Below, piece after piece: positions 25,810 to 34,923 of a stretch of 64,000 bases of DNA (positions are counted from its first letter, which is position 1; every line of letters begins with the position of its first letter). Origin of the DNA: Nitrospirota bacterium. Lineage in GTDB: Bacteria; Nitrospirota; Nitrospiria; SBBL01; JAADHI01. The notes below the pieces were generated by a model. It worked only from the letters and a program-made list of their open reading frames with translations, made no database searches and had not been told where the DNA came from. The stretch covers positions 1-64,000 of the forward strand of contig JAJDBX010000063.1 in assembly GCA_029261135.1 (NCBI GenBank), written 5' to 3'. Both the position numbers and the translations under genes were made by a program.

Positions 25810-26532
25810 ATGAATATTTTGTCTGAAGATACAGGCTCCGAGAGGGGCCATTTTTTTGAAATGGCAGGGGAGTCTCGCCCATGCTGGAGTTGTCAATCAG
25901 ATCAGGTTACATTTTTTAATTGCAGTTCATGTACTGCGATTCAACAGTTTCTTCATGATACTGATTATTTTACCTCTTTCAATATGGGCTACAAACTCAA
26001 TATTGATTTAGATTTATTGGAAAAACAGTATTATGAATTAAGCAGAAGATTTCACCCCGATTATTTTCAACAAAAACCCAAAGAAGAACAGGAGATCAGT
26101 CTTGGAAATACAGCCTTCTTGAACAAGGGCTACCAGACCTTAAAAAATCCTCAAAAAAGAGCAGCTTACTTGGTGTCCTTAGTTGAAGGAGATGATCACC
26201 TTCCGACTGAGGCACCAGCCGAGCTCTTCGAAGATATTTTTGAAATTCAGGAAACTTTGGAAGAAATCCGGGCATTGGATCAATCTGACGAAGCGGAGTT
26301 TAAAAAATTAAAAACCGTATTAGATGTGTCATTGGAAAAAATGCGAGAATTCGAGTTGGATGAAAAAGAGAAATTGCACAGCCTTTTTGTAAAGTGGGAT
26401 TGCATCGAAGCAGATCGGAAAGGCGGAAGTTTTACAGATGAACAAAAAGGCTATCTGCCTCAAATGAAGCAAATTCTTTCACACACGGCTTACCTAGATC
26501 GCATTATCAATGATATGAAGGCCGCTGTTTAA
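25810..26532 (+). CDS. hscB: J-domain co-chaperone HscB with an N-terminal tetracysteine domain
   Basis: The 240-residue co-chaperone presents IscU to HscA and stimulates its ATPase through the J-domain HPD motif at 82-84. The C-terminal helical domain (about 150-240) is the IscU-binding part. Ahead of the J-domain lies a zinc-finger-like unit, C25-x2-C28-x9-C38-x2-C41, which E. coli HscB (about 171 residues) lacks. A comparable N-terminal tetracysteine domain is known in metazoan HSC20/HSCB. The ATG at 25810 starts 8 bases after the iscA stop. Confidence 0.93.
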   Translation: MNILSEDTGSERGHFFEMAGESRPCWSCQSDQVTFFNCSSCTAIQQFLHDTDYFTSFNMGYKLNIDLDLLEKQYYELSRRFHPDYFQQKPKEEQEISLGNTAFLNKGYQTLKNPQKRAAYLVSLVEGDDHLPTEAPAELFEDIFEIQETLEEIRALDQSDEAEFKKLKTVLDVSLEKMREFELDEKEKLHSLFVKWDCIEADRKGGSFTDEQKGYLPQMKQILSHTAYLDRIINDMKAAV

Positions 26533-26586
26533 AGCATTGAGAATAACCCCTCTGACCAGAAAACTTAAGCATAAGATGGTGAACAC

Positions 26587-28422
26587 ATGGCACATGTTGT
26601 CGGAATAGATTTAGGTACGACCAATAGTTTGATTGCGTACATGGATGGTGAAACCCCACGTGCGATCGCTGATGATAAGGGGCGAACCGCTCTTCCATCC
26701 GTGGTGGCCTTTCTTGAAGAGGCAAGCGCTGAGTCCGTTCTTGTTGGAGAAGAGGCCAAGCAATATCTCACCACGCGGCCCAAATCGACCATTTATTCGG
26801 TAAAACGCTTTATGGGAAAAGGGCGTGAGGATCTTAAAGACGATTTAAAAATGCTGCCTTTTTCCCTTGTGGGCCAAGAAAAAGAAGCCATTCGAATTGG
26901 CATCGGGAAAAAAACATATACCCCGACTGAGATTTCGGCCCATATCCTCCGAGGACTCAAAGCACGGGCTGAGAAGGCGCTGAACACGCCCATCACAAAA
27001 GCGGTGATTACGGTGCCGGCCTATTTTAACGATAGTCAGCGTCAGGCCACAAAAGATGCTGGAAAACAGGCGGGTTTGGAAGTGCTCCGCATATTAAATG
27101 AACCGACGGCCGCATCGCTTGCCTATGGTCTGCAAAAGGAAAAAGAAGGCACCATTGCCGTCTATGATTTGGGTGGCGGGACCTTCGATATCTCAATCCT
27201 AAAAATCAAAAATGGGATTTTTCAAGTCCTCTCCACTCACGGAGATACCCTGCTTGGCGGAGACGATTTTGATCGTCAGTTGCTAAAGCGAATTCGAGAT
27301 GAGGTCTTAGAACAATACGATGTTGATCTTTTGAAAAATGGTGCATTACTTCAAGAGGTACGACTGATGTCAGAGCAGGTGAAGTGGCAGCTCTCGTCGC
27401 AAACGTCGGCGGATGTGTCGCTAATTCTTCCGGATAACAAAGGTCGATATGAGCGACAATTTACCCGGAGTGAATATGAAGGCATGATCAAAGGACTCAT
27501 TGATCGCACTCTCGAATCCTGTCACAAAGCCTTAAGTGATGCCAAGCTCAGTCCGGAGGATGTGGATGAAGTGGTGCTTGTCGGTGGATCGACACGTGTA
27601 CCCCTCATTAAAGAGCGGGTTGGAGATCTTTTCAAAAAAGTGCCGCATAGTGAACTGAACCCGGATGAAGTCGTTGCACTGGGTGCTGCAGTTCAAGCCA
27701 AAATTCTTTCCGGCGGGATTACTGATATGTTATTACTGGATGTGACCCCGCTCTCCCTCGGGATCGAAACGATGGGCGGTATTGTCAGTCGCCTTATTCA
27801 GAGGAATACCCCGATCCCGACCACGGCAAAAGAAGCCTACACCACACATGTCGATGGGCAACGCACCGTGTCCATCCATGTTGTTCAAGGGGAAAGAGAG
27901 ATGGTCGGCGATTGTCGCAGCCTCGCCAAGTTTAATCTCACCGGGATTGATCCATTGCCAGCAGGAATGCCACGTATCGAAGTCGTTTTTTTGATTGATG
28001 CAAACGGCATCCTCAATGTCACTGCAAAGGATCTGCGAAGCGGAAAAGAAACCACAGTTGAAGTGACCCCCACTTATGGTTTGAGTGATGAAGAAGCTGA
28101 AAAGATGATTTCGGCCTCGATGGAACATGCGAAGGAAGATCTCGAAAAACGTCAGCGGATCGAATCAATCAATGAGGCAGAGACGGTGCTTCGTCATACA
28201 GAAAAGGCCTTGGCTCAGGGGAGTGATTTACTGGATGGCGATGAACGGGAAAAAATTGAAGCGATTATGACCCAATTGAAGGCGGCGATGTCAGAAGGCA
28301 CACACCGTCAAATTCGAGAAACCTTGACTGAGCTTAATCAAGTCACACAGCGCTTTGCTGCGGATCTAATGTCTCAAACAGTCAAAGAGGCGCTAAAAAA
28401 TAAAAAATTATCTGACGTTTAA
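26587..28422 (+). CDS. hscA: Hsp70-type Fe-S chaperone HscA
   Basis: A 611-residue DnaK-family ATPase specialised for IscU. It has the N-terminal phosphate-binding GIDLGTTNSLIA, the AVITVPAYFND and DLGGGTFDISIL motifs, and a shortened C-terminal lid, giving the ~610-residue length typical of HscA rather than DnaK (~640). Its neighbours hscB and fdx confirm the assignment. Confidence 0.97.
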   Translation: MAHVVGIDLGTTNSLIAYMDGETPRAIADDKGRTALPSVVAFLEEASAESVLVGEEAKQYLTTRPKSTIYSVKRFMGKGREDLKDDLKMLPFSLVGQEKEAIRIGIGKKTYTPTEISAHILRGLKARAEKALNTPITKAVITVPAYFNDSQRQATKDAGKQAGLEVLRILNEPTAASLAYGLQKEKEGTIAVYDLGGGTFDISILKIKNGIFQVLSTHGDTLLGGDDFDRQLLKRIRDEVLEQYDVDLLKNGALLQEVRLMSEQVKWQLSSQTSADVSLILPDNKGRYERQFTRSEYEGMIKGLIDRTLESCHKALSDAKLSPEDVDEVVLVGGSTRVPLIKERVGDLFKKVPHSELNPDEVVALGAAVQAKILSGGITDMLLLDVTPLSLGIETMGGIVSRLIQRNTPIPTTAKEAYTTHVDGQRTVSIHVVQGEREMVGDCRSLAKFNLTGIDPLPAGMPRIEVVFLIDANGILNVTAKDLRSGKETTVEVTPTYGLSDEEAEKMISASMEHAKEDLEKRQRIESINEAETVLRHTEKALAQGSDLLDGDEREKIEAIMTQLKAAMSEGTHRQIRETLTELNQVTQRFAADLMSQTVKEALKNKKLSDV

Positions 28423-28438
28423 TCTTTGGGAAAAATAA

Positions 28439-28771
28439 ATGCCTAAAATCACTTTTTTGACCGATGGTGCTCAAAAGAAAGTCATTCTGGATGTTTCCGA
28501 TGGAGAAACCATCCTGGATGTTGCGCTTGATCATCACATTGAGCTGGAGCACAATTGCGGCGGAAGCTGTGCCTGCACGACCTGCCATGTGATTGTTCGT
28601 GAGGGGATGGCCCACCTTTCCGAAATGGAAGAGGAAGAGGAAGACCGCCTGGATACGGCACCCGATTTAACCCTCAGTTCCAGACTGGCCTGTCAGGCAT
28701 TGATCGAAGGGGATTGTGTCGTTGAAATCCCCAAAAACACACAGTCATTTCGCAAAGCAGAACAGCACTGA
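28439..28771 (+). CDS. fdx: ISC-type 2Fe-2S ferredoxin
   Basis: The 110-residue adrenodoxin-like ferredoxin gives electrons for cluster assembly. The ligands are C40, C46, C49 (in HNCGGSCACTTCH) and C85 (RLACQ); C44 is the extra conserved cysteine of this subfamily. The start follows hscA by 16 bases. Confidence 0.96.
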   Translation: MPKITFLTDGAQKKVILDVSDGETILDVALDHHIELEHNCGGSCACTTCHVIVREGMAHLSEMEEEEEDRLDTAPDLTLSSRLACQALIEGDCVVEIPKNTQSFRKAEQH

Positions 28772-28785
28772 ATAAAAGGGCTCTT

Positions 28786-28998
28786 ATGAAAATCACTTGG
28801 CCAGATTCAGAAGACATCGGGATTGCTTTATTTGAGAGATATTCGGAAATAGACCCGCTTACGGTGCGTTTTACCGATCTTCATAAAATGGTGACCGAAC
28901 TTCTTGATTTTGACGATGACCCGAAAAAATCTAATGAAGGGATTTTAGAAGCCATACAAATGGCCTGGCACGAGGAATATCAAGACGCCCAAGATTGA
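28786..28998 (+). CDS. iscX: Fe-S assembly protein IscX
   Basis: The 70-residue acidic protein shows the IscX pattern: TWPDSEDIGIALFERY near the start, FTDLHKMV, and the C-terminal AIQMAWHEEYQD. IscX binds IscS and modulates desulfurase activity. Its position as the last gene of the operon is the same as in E. coli. Confidence 0.95.
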   Translation: MKITWPDSEDIGIALFERYSEIDPLTVRFTDLHKMVTELLDFDDDPKKSNEGILEAIQMAWHEEYQDAQD

Positions 28999-29031
28999 CA
29001 AGATCCTCAGTTCTGTCTATCTTTAATTCTA

Positions 29032-30213
29032 ATGAGACAGACGAGATCATATCTTTACCCCGTAGTTCTTTTTATCCTATCTATCTATCTATCTCTCACA
29101 AGCGCCTCTCACAGAGTTGCAGTTGCGGGAGAGATGAATTCGACCCCGCTTCGCGTGGCAAAAACAAAATTAAAACCCACTTCGGCAGTGATCAGCAAGA
29201 TCCGGCATTCAAATAATCCAGACCGTACCCGTGTTGTGATCGATCTCAATCGACCTGTTTCATATGCCGTTACCCGGGACAGGGCATCACAGACCTTATT
29301 GGTGAAACTAGAAGCATCCAGCTTAGGGAAATCGTTGAAGCGGCAGCCTGAGTTTACAATGACGGGCGATTTGGTCAGAAAAATAGAAGTGACCCAAAAA
29401 GGGAATAAAACAGTATACATCGCATTGTTATACAAGCACTTGGGTGAACACAAACATCTCATTCTTGAAAACCCGAACCGTCTTGTGATTGACTTGTTTC
29501 CACCAAACCCCACCCCGCGACCGCCTGCTTTTTCAATACAAACCATTGTGATTGATCCTGGACACGGCGGCAAAGATCCGGGGGCAAGAAGCAAAGGGGG
29601 ATTAGAAGAAAAAAATGTGGCCCTTGATATCTCTAAAAGGCTCAAAACCCTGGTAGAGAAACGTTTGAAGAAAAAGGTGATCTTAACAAGGGATCGGGAT
29701 GTTTTTATTCCTTTGAAAAAACGAACAGAAATTGCCAATGAAAATAAAGCCGATCTTTTTATCTCAGTGCATATCAATTCAAGCCGTTCTCGTAAACTAA
29801 AAGGGATTGAGGTCTATCTGGTCGGTCGGCCATCGGATGAAAGGGCCTTGGCCGTTGCGGCCCGTGAAAATGCTGAGACACATGACGCCGTGATCAATTT
29901 CCAAGAGATGATTTTAAATGATTTGGAGCGCGATTTTACACGAAATGCTTCTTTGGAATTGGCCCATTTTACAAACGACGCGCTCAAGAAAAATCTCATG
30001 TCGAAATACCCGACCAACGCCTTGGGTGTTAAACGTGCCCCCTTTTATGTGCTGAACCACACCAAAATGCCTGCCATTCTGGCGGAAATTTCCTTTATTA
30101 GTAACAGGAAAGAGGAAAAGCGCCTTCGTAGTAAAAATTATCGGCAAAGAGCTGCGGAATCGCTCCTGAAAGGAATTGAAGCCTACATCCGATCCCTCGA
30201 AATCGGCGCCTAA
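29032..30213 (+). CDS. amiC: N-acetylmuramoyl-L-alanine amidase with AMIN domain
   Basis: A 393-residue periplasmic amidase that releases stem peptides from glycan strands during cell separation. A signal peptide (about 1-30) and an AMIN targeting domain (about 50-150) are followed by an Amidase_3 domain. Zinc ligands are in VIDPGHGGKDPG (about residues 175-186) and in the downstream GLEEKN and SVHINSS motifs, and the catalytic Glu is in ILAEISFISN. The hydrophobic part of the signal peptide is encoded by four tandem TATC units. It starts 34 bases after iscX and could be read through from the isc operon. Confidence 0.94.
   Translation: MRQTRSYLYPVVLFILSIYLSLTSASHRVAVAGEMNSTPLRVAKTKLKPTSAVISKIRHSNNPDRTRVVIDLNRPVSYAVTRDRASQTLLVKLEASSLGKSLKRQPEFTMTGDLVRKIEVTQKGNKTVYIALLYKHLGEHKHLILENPNRLVIDLFPPNPTPRPPAFSIQTIVIDPGHGGKDPGARSKGGLEEKNVALDISKRLKTLVEKRLKKKVILTRDRDVFIPLKKRTEIANENKADLFISVHINSSRSRKLKGIEVYLVGRPSDERALAVAARENAETHDAVINFQEMILNDLERDFTRNASLELAHFTNDALKKNLMSKYPTNALGVKRAPFYVLNHTKMPAILAEISFISNRKEEKRLRSKNYRQRAAESLLKGIEAYIRSLEIGA
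29078..29093 (+). repeat. Tandem TATC tetranucleotide repeat inside the amiC signal sequence
   Basis: Four perfect TATC units, bounded by TATCC upstream and TCTC downstream, encode part of the signal-peptide core. Gain or loss of one unit would shift the amiC frame. Confidence 0.85.
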
Positions 30214-30227
30214 GGATCTGCCCCAAA

Positions 30228-30977
30228 GTGCCCCGAATTAAATTGACCCTTGCTTACGATGGCACCGCTTACCACGGATGGCAAATCCAACCTCAGCAAT
30301 CCAGTATTCAGGGAAAACTCGAAGCTGCACTTCAAAAATTAACGCAGGAAACTATTCGAATTCAGGGTGCAGGACGGACGGATGCAGGGGTTCATGCACT
30401 GGGGCAAGTTGCCCATTTTGATACTGCTTCTTCTTTTCCGGCCCATGAATGGATTCGTGCATTGAACGCCGTCCTGCCAGAAGATATTGTCGTTCATGAT
30501 GTCGCTAAGGTGGATCGCGAGTTTCACGCACGATTTTCTGCAAAAGAAAAAGAATATCGCTACCAAATTTTCAATGCCAAACAGCCTGCCCCGCTCGAAC
30601 GGCAAACAAGATGGTTTGTTCGATATGTGCTGGATGTGGGAAAAATGGAAGAAGCAGCAAAAGCATTGCGTGGCTCGCATTGTTTTACATCCTTTTGTGC
30701 GACGGATACCGACGTAGAAGATCACAATATTGATTTAAATCAGATCCAAATTGTCAAAAAAGGGGAACAGATCGATATCATATTCAGAGCATCCCGATTT
30801 TTGAGATACATGGTGAGAAATATTGTTGGATTCTTGGTTGAAGTCGGGCGTGGAAAACGTTTTCCCGAAGAAGTCGAGACCATTCTTGCCGCGATGGATC
30901 GGAGAGCCGCAGGCCTGACCGCGCCATCTCACGGATTGATCCTGGTCAAAGTGATCTACTCAGGTGGACAGAATTAA
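30228..30977 (+). CDS. truA: tRNA pseudouridine(38-40) synthase
   Basis: The 249-residue enzyme isomerises uridines 38-40 of the anticodon stem-loop. The start is GTG at 30228, with AAGGA upstream. It has the N-terminal KLTLAYDGTAYHGWQIQPQ, the catalytic Asp52 in GAGRTDAGVHALGQ, and the RYMVRNIVGFLVEVGRG motif near the C-terminus. Confidence 0.97.
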   Translation: MPRIKLTLAYDGTAYHGWQIQPQQSSIQGKLEAALQKLTQETIRIQGAGRTDAGVHALGQVAHFDTASSFPAHEWIRALNAVLPEDIVVHDVAKVDREFHARFSAKEKEYRYQIFNAKQPAPLERQTRWFVRYVLDVGKMEEAAKALRGSHCFTSFCATDTDVEDHNIDLNQIQIVKKGEQIDIIFRASRFLRYMVRNIVGFLVEVGRGKRFPEEVETILAAMDRRAAGLTAPSHGLILVKVIYSGGQN

Positions 30978-31051
30978 ACGCAGTACTAGATTTTTATACC
31001 AAATAGAGGTAGAATCTAGATTGCTTGTCAAGATGTATTAGGAGGATTTAT

Positions 31052-31315
31052 ATGAGTATTACGTTTCAAAAATTACCTGGCCCCGTTTATCCCGCTTATC
31101 TGGTTGTAGACGATTATTCTATCGCACTTGAACCCGAATTGGTTCAGTCATTGAAGGAAATTGAATCCTCTGAAAATAACGTCTTTATTGAATCCATCGT
31201 TAGACAGGTCGGGATTAATCGTTATTTACGTGACATGATTCAGGACAAAATAGATTCAGCAGAAAATATACCCGCCTTAGTGCTCAGCCTGAGAAATTCG
31301 CTCAAGAATCTCTGA
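31052..31315 (+). CDS. Small conserved-looking protein of unknown function
   Basis: An 87-residue acidic protein starting at an ATG with an excellent TAGGAGG ribosome site 7 bases upstream. There is no signal peptide, cysteine or transmembrane segment. It appears mostly helical after a short N-terminal beta segment. It converges on prpC with a 2-base gap. I do not recognise a family. Its strong ribosome site and clean frame make it a real gene. Confidence 0.7.
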   Translation: MSITFQKLPGPVYPAYLVVDDYSIALEPELVQSLKEIESSENNVFIESIVRQVGINRYLRDMIQDKIDSAENIPALVLSLRNSLKNL

Positions 31316-31317
31316 CC

Positions 31318-32445
31318 TTATTTCCGTCCACTGAGGGGAATAAAAGTTTGGTCTTTTTCTCCCGTGTATCGACAACGTGGACGAATGAGCCGATTTTGGT
31401 CATGTTGCTCAATGATGTGGGCGGTCCAACCTGCGACACGGCTGCAAACAAAGAGGGGTGTATAAAGCGGTGCCGGTAAGCCTAATAAGTAAAAGAGAGA
31501 AGCCGAATAAAAATCTAAATTCGGATAAAACCCCTTCTCTTCACGGATGATCTCTTCAATTTTTATCGACATCTCGTACCATTTTGTCTCCTTTTTGCGC
31601 TCGCCTAATTCTTTTGAATATTGTTTGATAATGTCAGATCTGGGATCTCCTTTTTTTAGAACACGGTGTCCAAAACCCATGATGCGTTCTTTTTTAGCGA
31701 AACAGTCCGCAAGGTAGATTCGGACATCGCCCAGTTGATCAATCTTAAACAACATCTCCATGACGGCCTCATTCGCCCCGCCGTGAAGCGGCCCTTTTAG
31801 TGTGCCGATGCCAGAAACGACGGCGGAGTGCATGTCTGAGAGTGAGGAAGCCGTCACCCGCGCCGCGAAGGTTGAGGCATTCATTTCATGCTCGGCATAA
31901 AGAATGAGGGCTACTTCCAGGGCCTTTATCGAAAAAGCATCTGGTTTGCTTTCTGTAAGAATACCGAGTAGATGTTCTGCATGTGATGCTGCTGGCTCAG
32001 GCGAGTCGCTATTGTCCTCTTTGACAAACACATGAAGCGCTGCCAAGAGCGCAGGCATTTGTGCGGTCAGGCGGATGGCTTTTTTAAGGTTGCCCGTGTG
32101 GCTGTTGTCTTCCCGGTCAGTGTCCCCCATGCCCAGATAAGAAACAGCGGTTCTTAAGGCATCCATCCGATTAACGGATGGCGAAATATCTTGCAACAAA
32201 TCGAAAAGCTTTTCTGGGATGGCCCGTGTTCCAATGAGCCCTTTTTGAAAACCCGCCAGAGCACTCTGGTTTGGCAGTGACCCCATCAACAATAAATAAA
32301 GCACCTCTTCAAAGGAGGCATGCGCCGCAAGATCTTCAATGGCATAACCCCGGTAACGAAGCCCTCCTGATTTATGATCAACCTCGCAGATGGCCGACTC
32401 TCCTGCAAGTACGCCTTCTAATCCATGATGCACTTCATTGGTCAT
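31318..32445 (-). CDS. prpC: 2-methylcitrate synthase / citrate synthase
   Basis: The 375-residue enzyme joins propionyl-CoA with oxaloacetate to give 2-methylcitrate. It carries the citrate synthase active-site regions GTLKGPLHGGANEAVM, GFGHRVLKKGDPR and DFYSASLFYLLG. Sequence alone does not separate it from a short-type citrate synthase, but the position after prpD and prpB strongly supports the methylcitrate cycle. The ATG at 32445 is followed by the family N-terminus (GLEGVLAGESAICEVD). Confidence 0.9.
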   Translation of the reverse strand: MTNEVHHGLEGVLAGESAICEVDHKSGGLRYRGYAIEDLAAHASFEEVLYLLLMGSLPNQSALAGFQKGLIGTRAIPEKLFDLLQDISPSVNRMDALRTAVSYLGMGDTDREDNSHTGNLKKAIRLTAQMPALLAALHVFVKEDNSDSPEPAASHAEHLLGILTESKPDAFSIKALEVALILYAEHEMNASTFAARVTASSLSDMHSAVVSGIGTLKGPLHGGANEAVMEMLFKIDQLGDVRIYLADCFAKKERIMGFGHRVLKKGDPRSDIIKQYSKELGERKKETKWYEMSIKIEEIIREEKGFYPNLDFYSASLFYLLGLPAPLYTPLFVCSRVAGWTAHIIEQHDQNRLIRPRCRYTGEKDQTFIPLSGRK

Positions 32446-32525
32446 TTCATTATCCTTAATAATGTAGGCTCCCTCAAGAAGCAGGGAGGTTAGATTCGTG
32501 ACGATTTTCAGATCTCATTTCTTGA

Positions 32526-33368
32526 TTATATTGAAACATCATCGTATTTAAGTAATGCATAAAGGGCTTCGCGGGTCTGCATTTTGTTCAGCAGCCGATT
32601 CACCTGCCCCTCTTTTTTAAGTTCTTCCAGCCCGATCGCCATTGCTCCAGCCGCAAGTCGAAAAAGGGTCATCGGGAAAAGCACGATTTGATACCCCAAA
32701 GCAAAAAGCGTTTCTGCCGATAAATTCGGGCTCTTGCCAAATTCGGTCATATTTGCCAGCAAAGGGCCGTTCACCGCCTTTGCAAACTGAGCGAACTCCT
32801 CTTTAGATTGTAAGGCCTCTGGAAAAATGACATCTGCGCCGCTATTGAGATAAGCTTTCGCGCGATGCACGGCATCTTGCATGTCGGTCACACCGCGTGA
32901 ATCGGTTCGTGCAATGATCAGTAAGTCGGGATCCGTCCGGCACTCTACTGCAAGTTTTATTTTGTCACACATCGCTTTCTCAGGAATAAGCGTCTTACCC
33001 GAAAGGTGACCACATCGCTTCGGGAATTCTTGATCTTCGATTTGAATACCGCCAACCCCTGCTGCTTCGAAAAGTTGCATGGCACGGCAAAAATGAAGCC
33101 CTTCCCCAAAGCCTGTATCGGCGTCAGCAATGGCGGGGATGTCGATTGCCCCCGTAATGTACTGCACGTGTGTGGTCACTTCCGTCAGGCTTAATAAGCC
33201 GATATCGGGCAAACCGGCCAGGCCGTTGGCCAAGCCGGCCCCCGAAATATACACCGCTTCAAATCCGGCCTGCTCAATGAGCTGAGCAGAAAGGGCGTTG
33301 AAGGCCCCGGGCAGAAGGATTTTTTTCTCTTTTAATACGGCGCGTAGCCGTTTCCCGGAGGAGCTCAC
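32526..33368 (-). CDS. prpB: 2-methylisocitrate lyase
   Basis: The enzyme splits 2-methylisocitrate into pyruvate and succinate. It has the ICL/PEPM-family signature EDQEFPKRCGH with the catalytic cysteine, and AIADADTGFG as the metal-binding region. The GTG at 33368 overlaps the prpD stop as GTGA and gives a 280-residue product of normal family length. A start at 33440 would add 24 residues that overlap prpD out of frame, so I reject it. Confidence 0.93.
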   Translation of the reverse strand: MSSSGKRLRAVLKEKKILLPGAFNALSAQLIEQAGFEAVYISGAGLANGLAGLPDIGLLSLTEVTTHVQYITGAIDIPAIADADTGFGEGLHFCRAMQLFEAAGVGGIQIEDQEFPKRCGHLSGKTLIPEKAMCDKIKLAVECRTDPDLLIIARTDSRGVTDMQDAVHRAKAYLNSGADVIFPEALQSKEEFAQFAKAVNGPLLANMTEFGKSPNLSAETLFALGYQIVLFPMTLFRLAAGAMAIGLEELKKEGQVNRLLNKMQTREALYALLKYDDVSI

Positions 33369-34747
33369 TTTTTCTTCTCGACTGTAAATAGAGGCAGCAA
33401 TGTTCTCACAGATTTGAGCTGATCTAAATTCCAAATACAATCAAGAATTTCCTGTATTTTCTTTTTAGAGAGCAATGGTTCGGCCATTCGGCGGAATTTT
33501 TCTTCCACCTCTTCATCCGTCATTTTATTTTTTGGAAAGCCTTTCGGATGTTCCACCTTTTTACTATAGGTTTTTCCCGCGAGTTTCACGGATACCGTGT
33601 TTCCAATCTTTTCCCCGTAAGCTTCAGAGTGCGCTATATCTGAAAAGACCTTCACTTTCTGAATCAATTTTTGAAGTTTCGGATCATTAAGATGGCGCGT
33701 ATTAAATTGCGGTAGCCCTAGCTTTCCATCCATGAGGGCAACGGCCACAATATAGGGCAGGGAGTGATCTGCGGTTTCACGCGACTTCGGATGCCACTTG
33801 TCCGGGTCGTTCCCGATAATTTCATAAGAAATATCCGAGGTGCGGACGCGAATGCCTTCGATGTCTTTTAGTGTAAGTTTTGGTATTTTTTTTCTGAGGT
33901 CGAGTGCGGCTTGCACTGCGCTTTGCGCATGGTATTCGACAGGGTAATACTTGATATAGGTGTCTAAGATTTTAAACGGGCCTTTTGGATTTAACTTGGG
34001 GAAATCAAACTGTCCCGAAACAATTTTCATAAATCCCTTTTCCCCTTCAAAAATCGGGGCGGGGCCGGTCATGCCCAGCTTGGCCAGTTCAGAGGCAAAA
34101 ACACCGTTTCGCGCGGCATTGGCAAAGGCAACACCCTTCCACATCGAAAGATGTCCCACACGGGTTTGGCGTAACGCGTTGTTGGAATTTCCTGCCAAAC
34201 CCAAGGCATGAACCGTTTTCTCTTCAGAAAGTTTCCATAGTTTTGAAGCCAGGAGTGCCGTTGAAAAGGGGCCATAGGTCACATGATCCCAACCTCGAGG
34301 ACGAAGCGCCGCCGCATCACAAAGACGGCATTGAATTTCATAACCGATGACGATGGCTTCAATGAGTTGTTTCCCATTGGCATTTACCAATTCGGCAACG
34401 GCCAAGGCGGCAGAGATATTGTCGCTCGGGTGCGCCGGTTCTTTGGAAAGATAGGTGTCGTTATAATCGAGGTAGCGCATGGTCGTGCCATTGGCAAATG
34501 CAGCCAAATCAGGAGTTGTTTTGATTGTGGTGCCCAGTAAGGTCGCACCTTCTTTGAGTTTGACACGGCTTCCCATTTTACGCGCAATTTTAGAAGGCTC
34601 ACTGCGCCAGCCGCCGAGTGCGCAGCCGAGAGTATCCATTAGTCGGCGTTTAGCCTCATGCACGACGGCTTTTGAGAAATACGGATAAGAAATTTTGTGG
34701 CTGAAGTGGGCAAGTTGTTCTGCAATAGATTGAGGATTCTTCTTCAT
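33365..34747 (-). CDS. prpD: 2-methylcitrate dehydratase, MmgE/PrpD family
   Basis: The 460-residue product dehydrates 2-methylcitrate to cis-2-methylaconitate. It shows the PrpD-family features VVHEAKRRLMDTLGCALGG near the start, YNDTYLSKEPAHPSDNI, GYEIQCRLCDAA, and a YYPVEYHAQSAVQAALDLR stretch. It is the first gene of the prpD-prpB-prpC operon. No acnD, prpF or prpR is in the window. Confidence 0.9.
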   Translation of the reverse strand: MKKNPQSIAEQLAHFSHKISYPYFSKAVVHEAKRRLMDTLGCALGGWRSEPSKIARKMGSRVKLKEGATLLGTTIKTTPDLAAFANGTTMRYLDYNDTYLSKEPAHPSDNISAALAVAELVNANGKQLIEAIVIGYEIQCRLCDAAALRPRGWDHVTYGPFSTALLASKLWKLSEEKTVHALGLAGNSNNALRQTRVGHLSMWKGVAFANAARNGVFASELAKLGMTGPAPIFEGEKGFMKIVSGQFDFPKLNPKGPFKILDTYIKYYPVEYHAQSAVQAALDLRKKIPKLTLKDIEGIRVRTSDISYEIIGNDPDKWHPKSRETADHSLPYIVAVALMDGKLGLPQFNTRHLNDPKLQKLIQKVKVFSDIAHSEAYGEKIGNTVSVKLAGKTYSKKVEHPKGFPKNKMTDEEVEEKFRRMAEPLLSKKKIQEILDCIWNLDQLKSVRTLLPLFTVEKKK

Positions 34748-34923
34748 TGGAGCACTCCAATTGATACAATCCTGAGGTATTTAGTCTACAAAGCTTTCTT
34801 CGGTGTGTCAATTGAAACGGGAATAGGTGAGATGAAGGGGGCAGGTCGCAAATATCAAGACAAACCCCATATCCTCAAACCCTTCCTAAACTTAGGCACT
34901 CAGCAATATGCTAGAGTACGTTC

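Noticed and set aside
32526-33440. Longer prpB start at 33440
   Set aside because: It would overlap prpD by 76 bases and add residues unlike the family; the GTG at 33368 gives a GTGA overlap and normal length.
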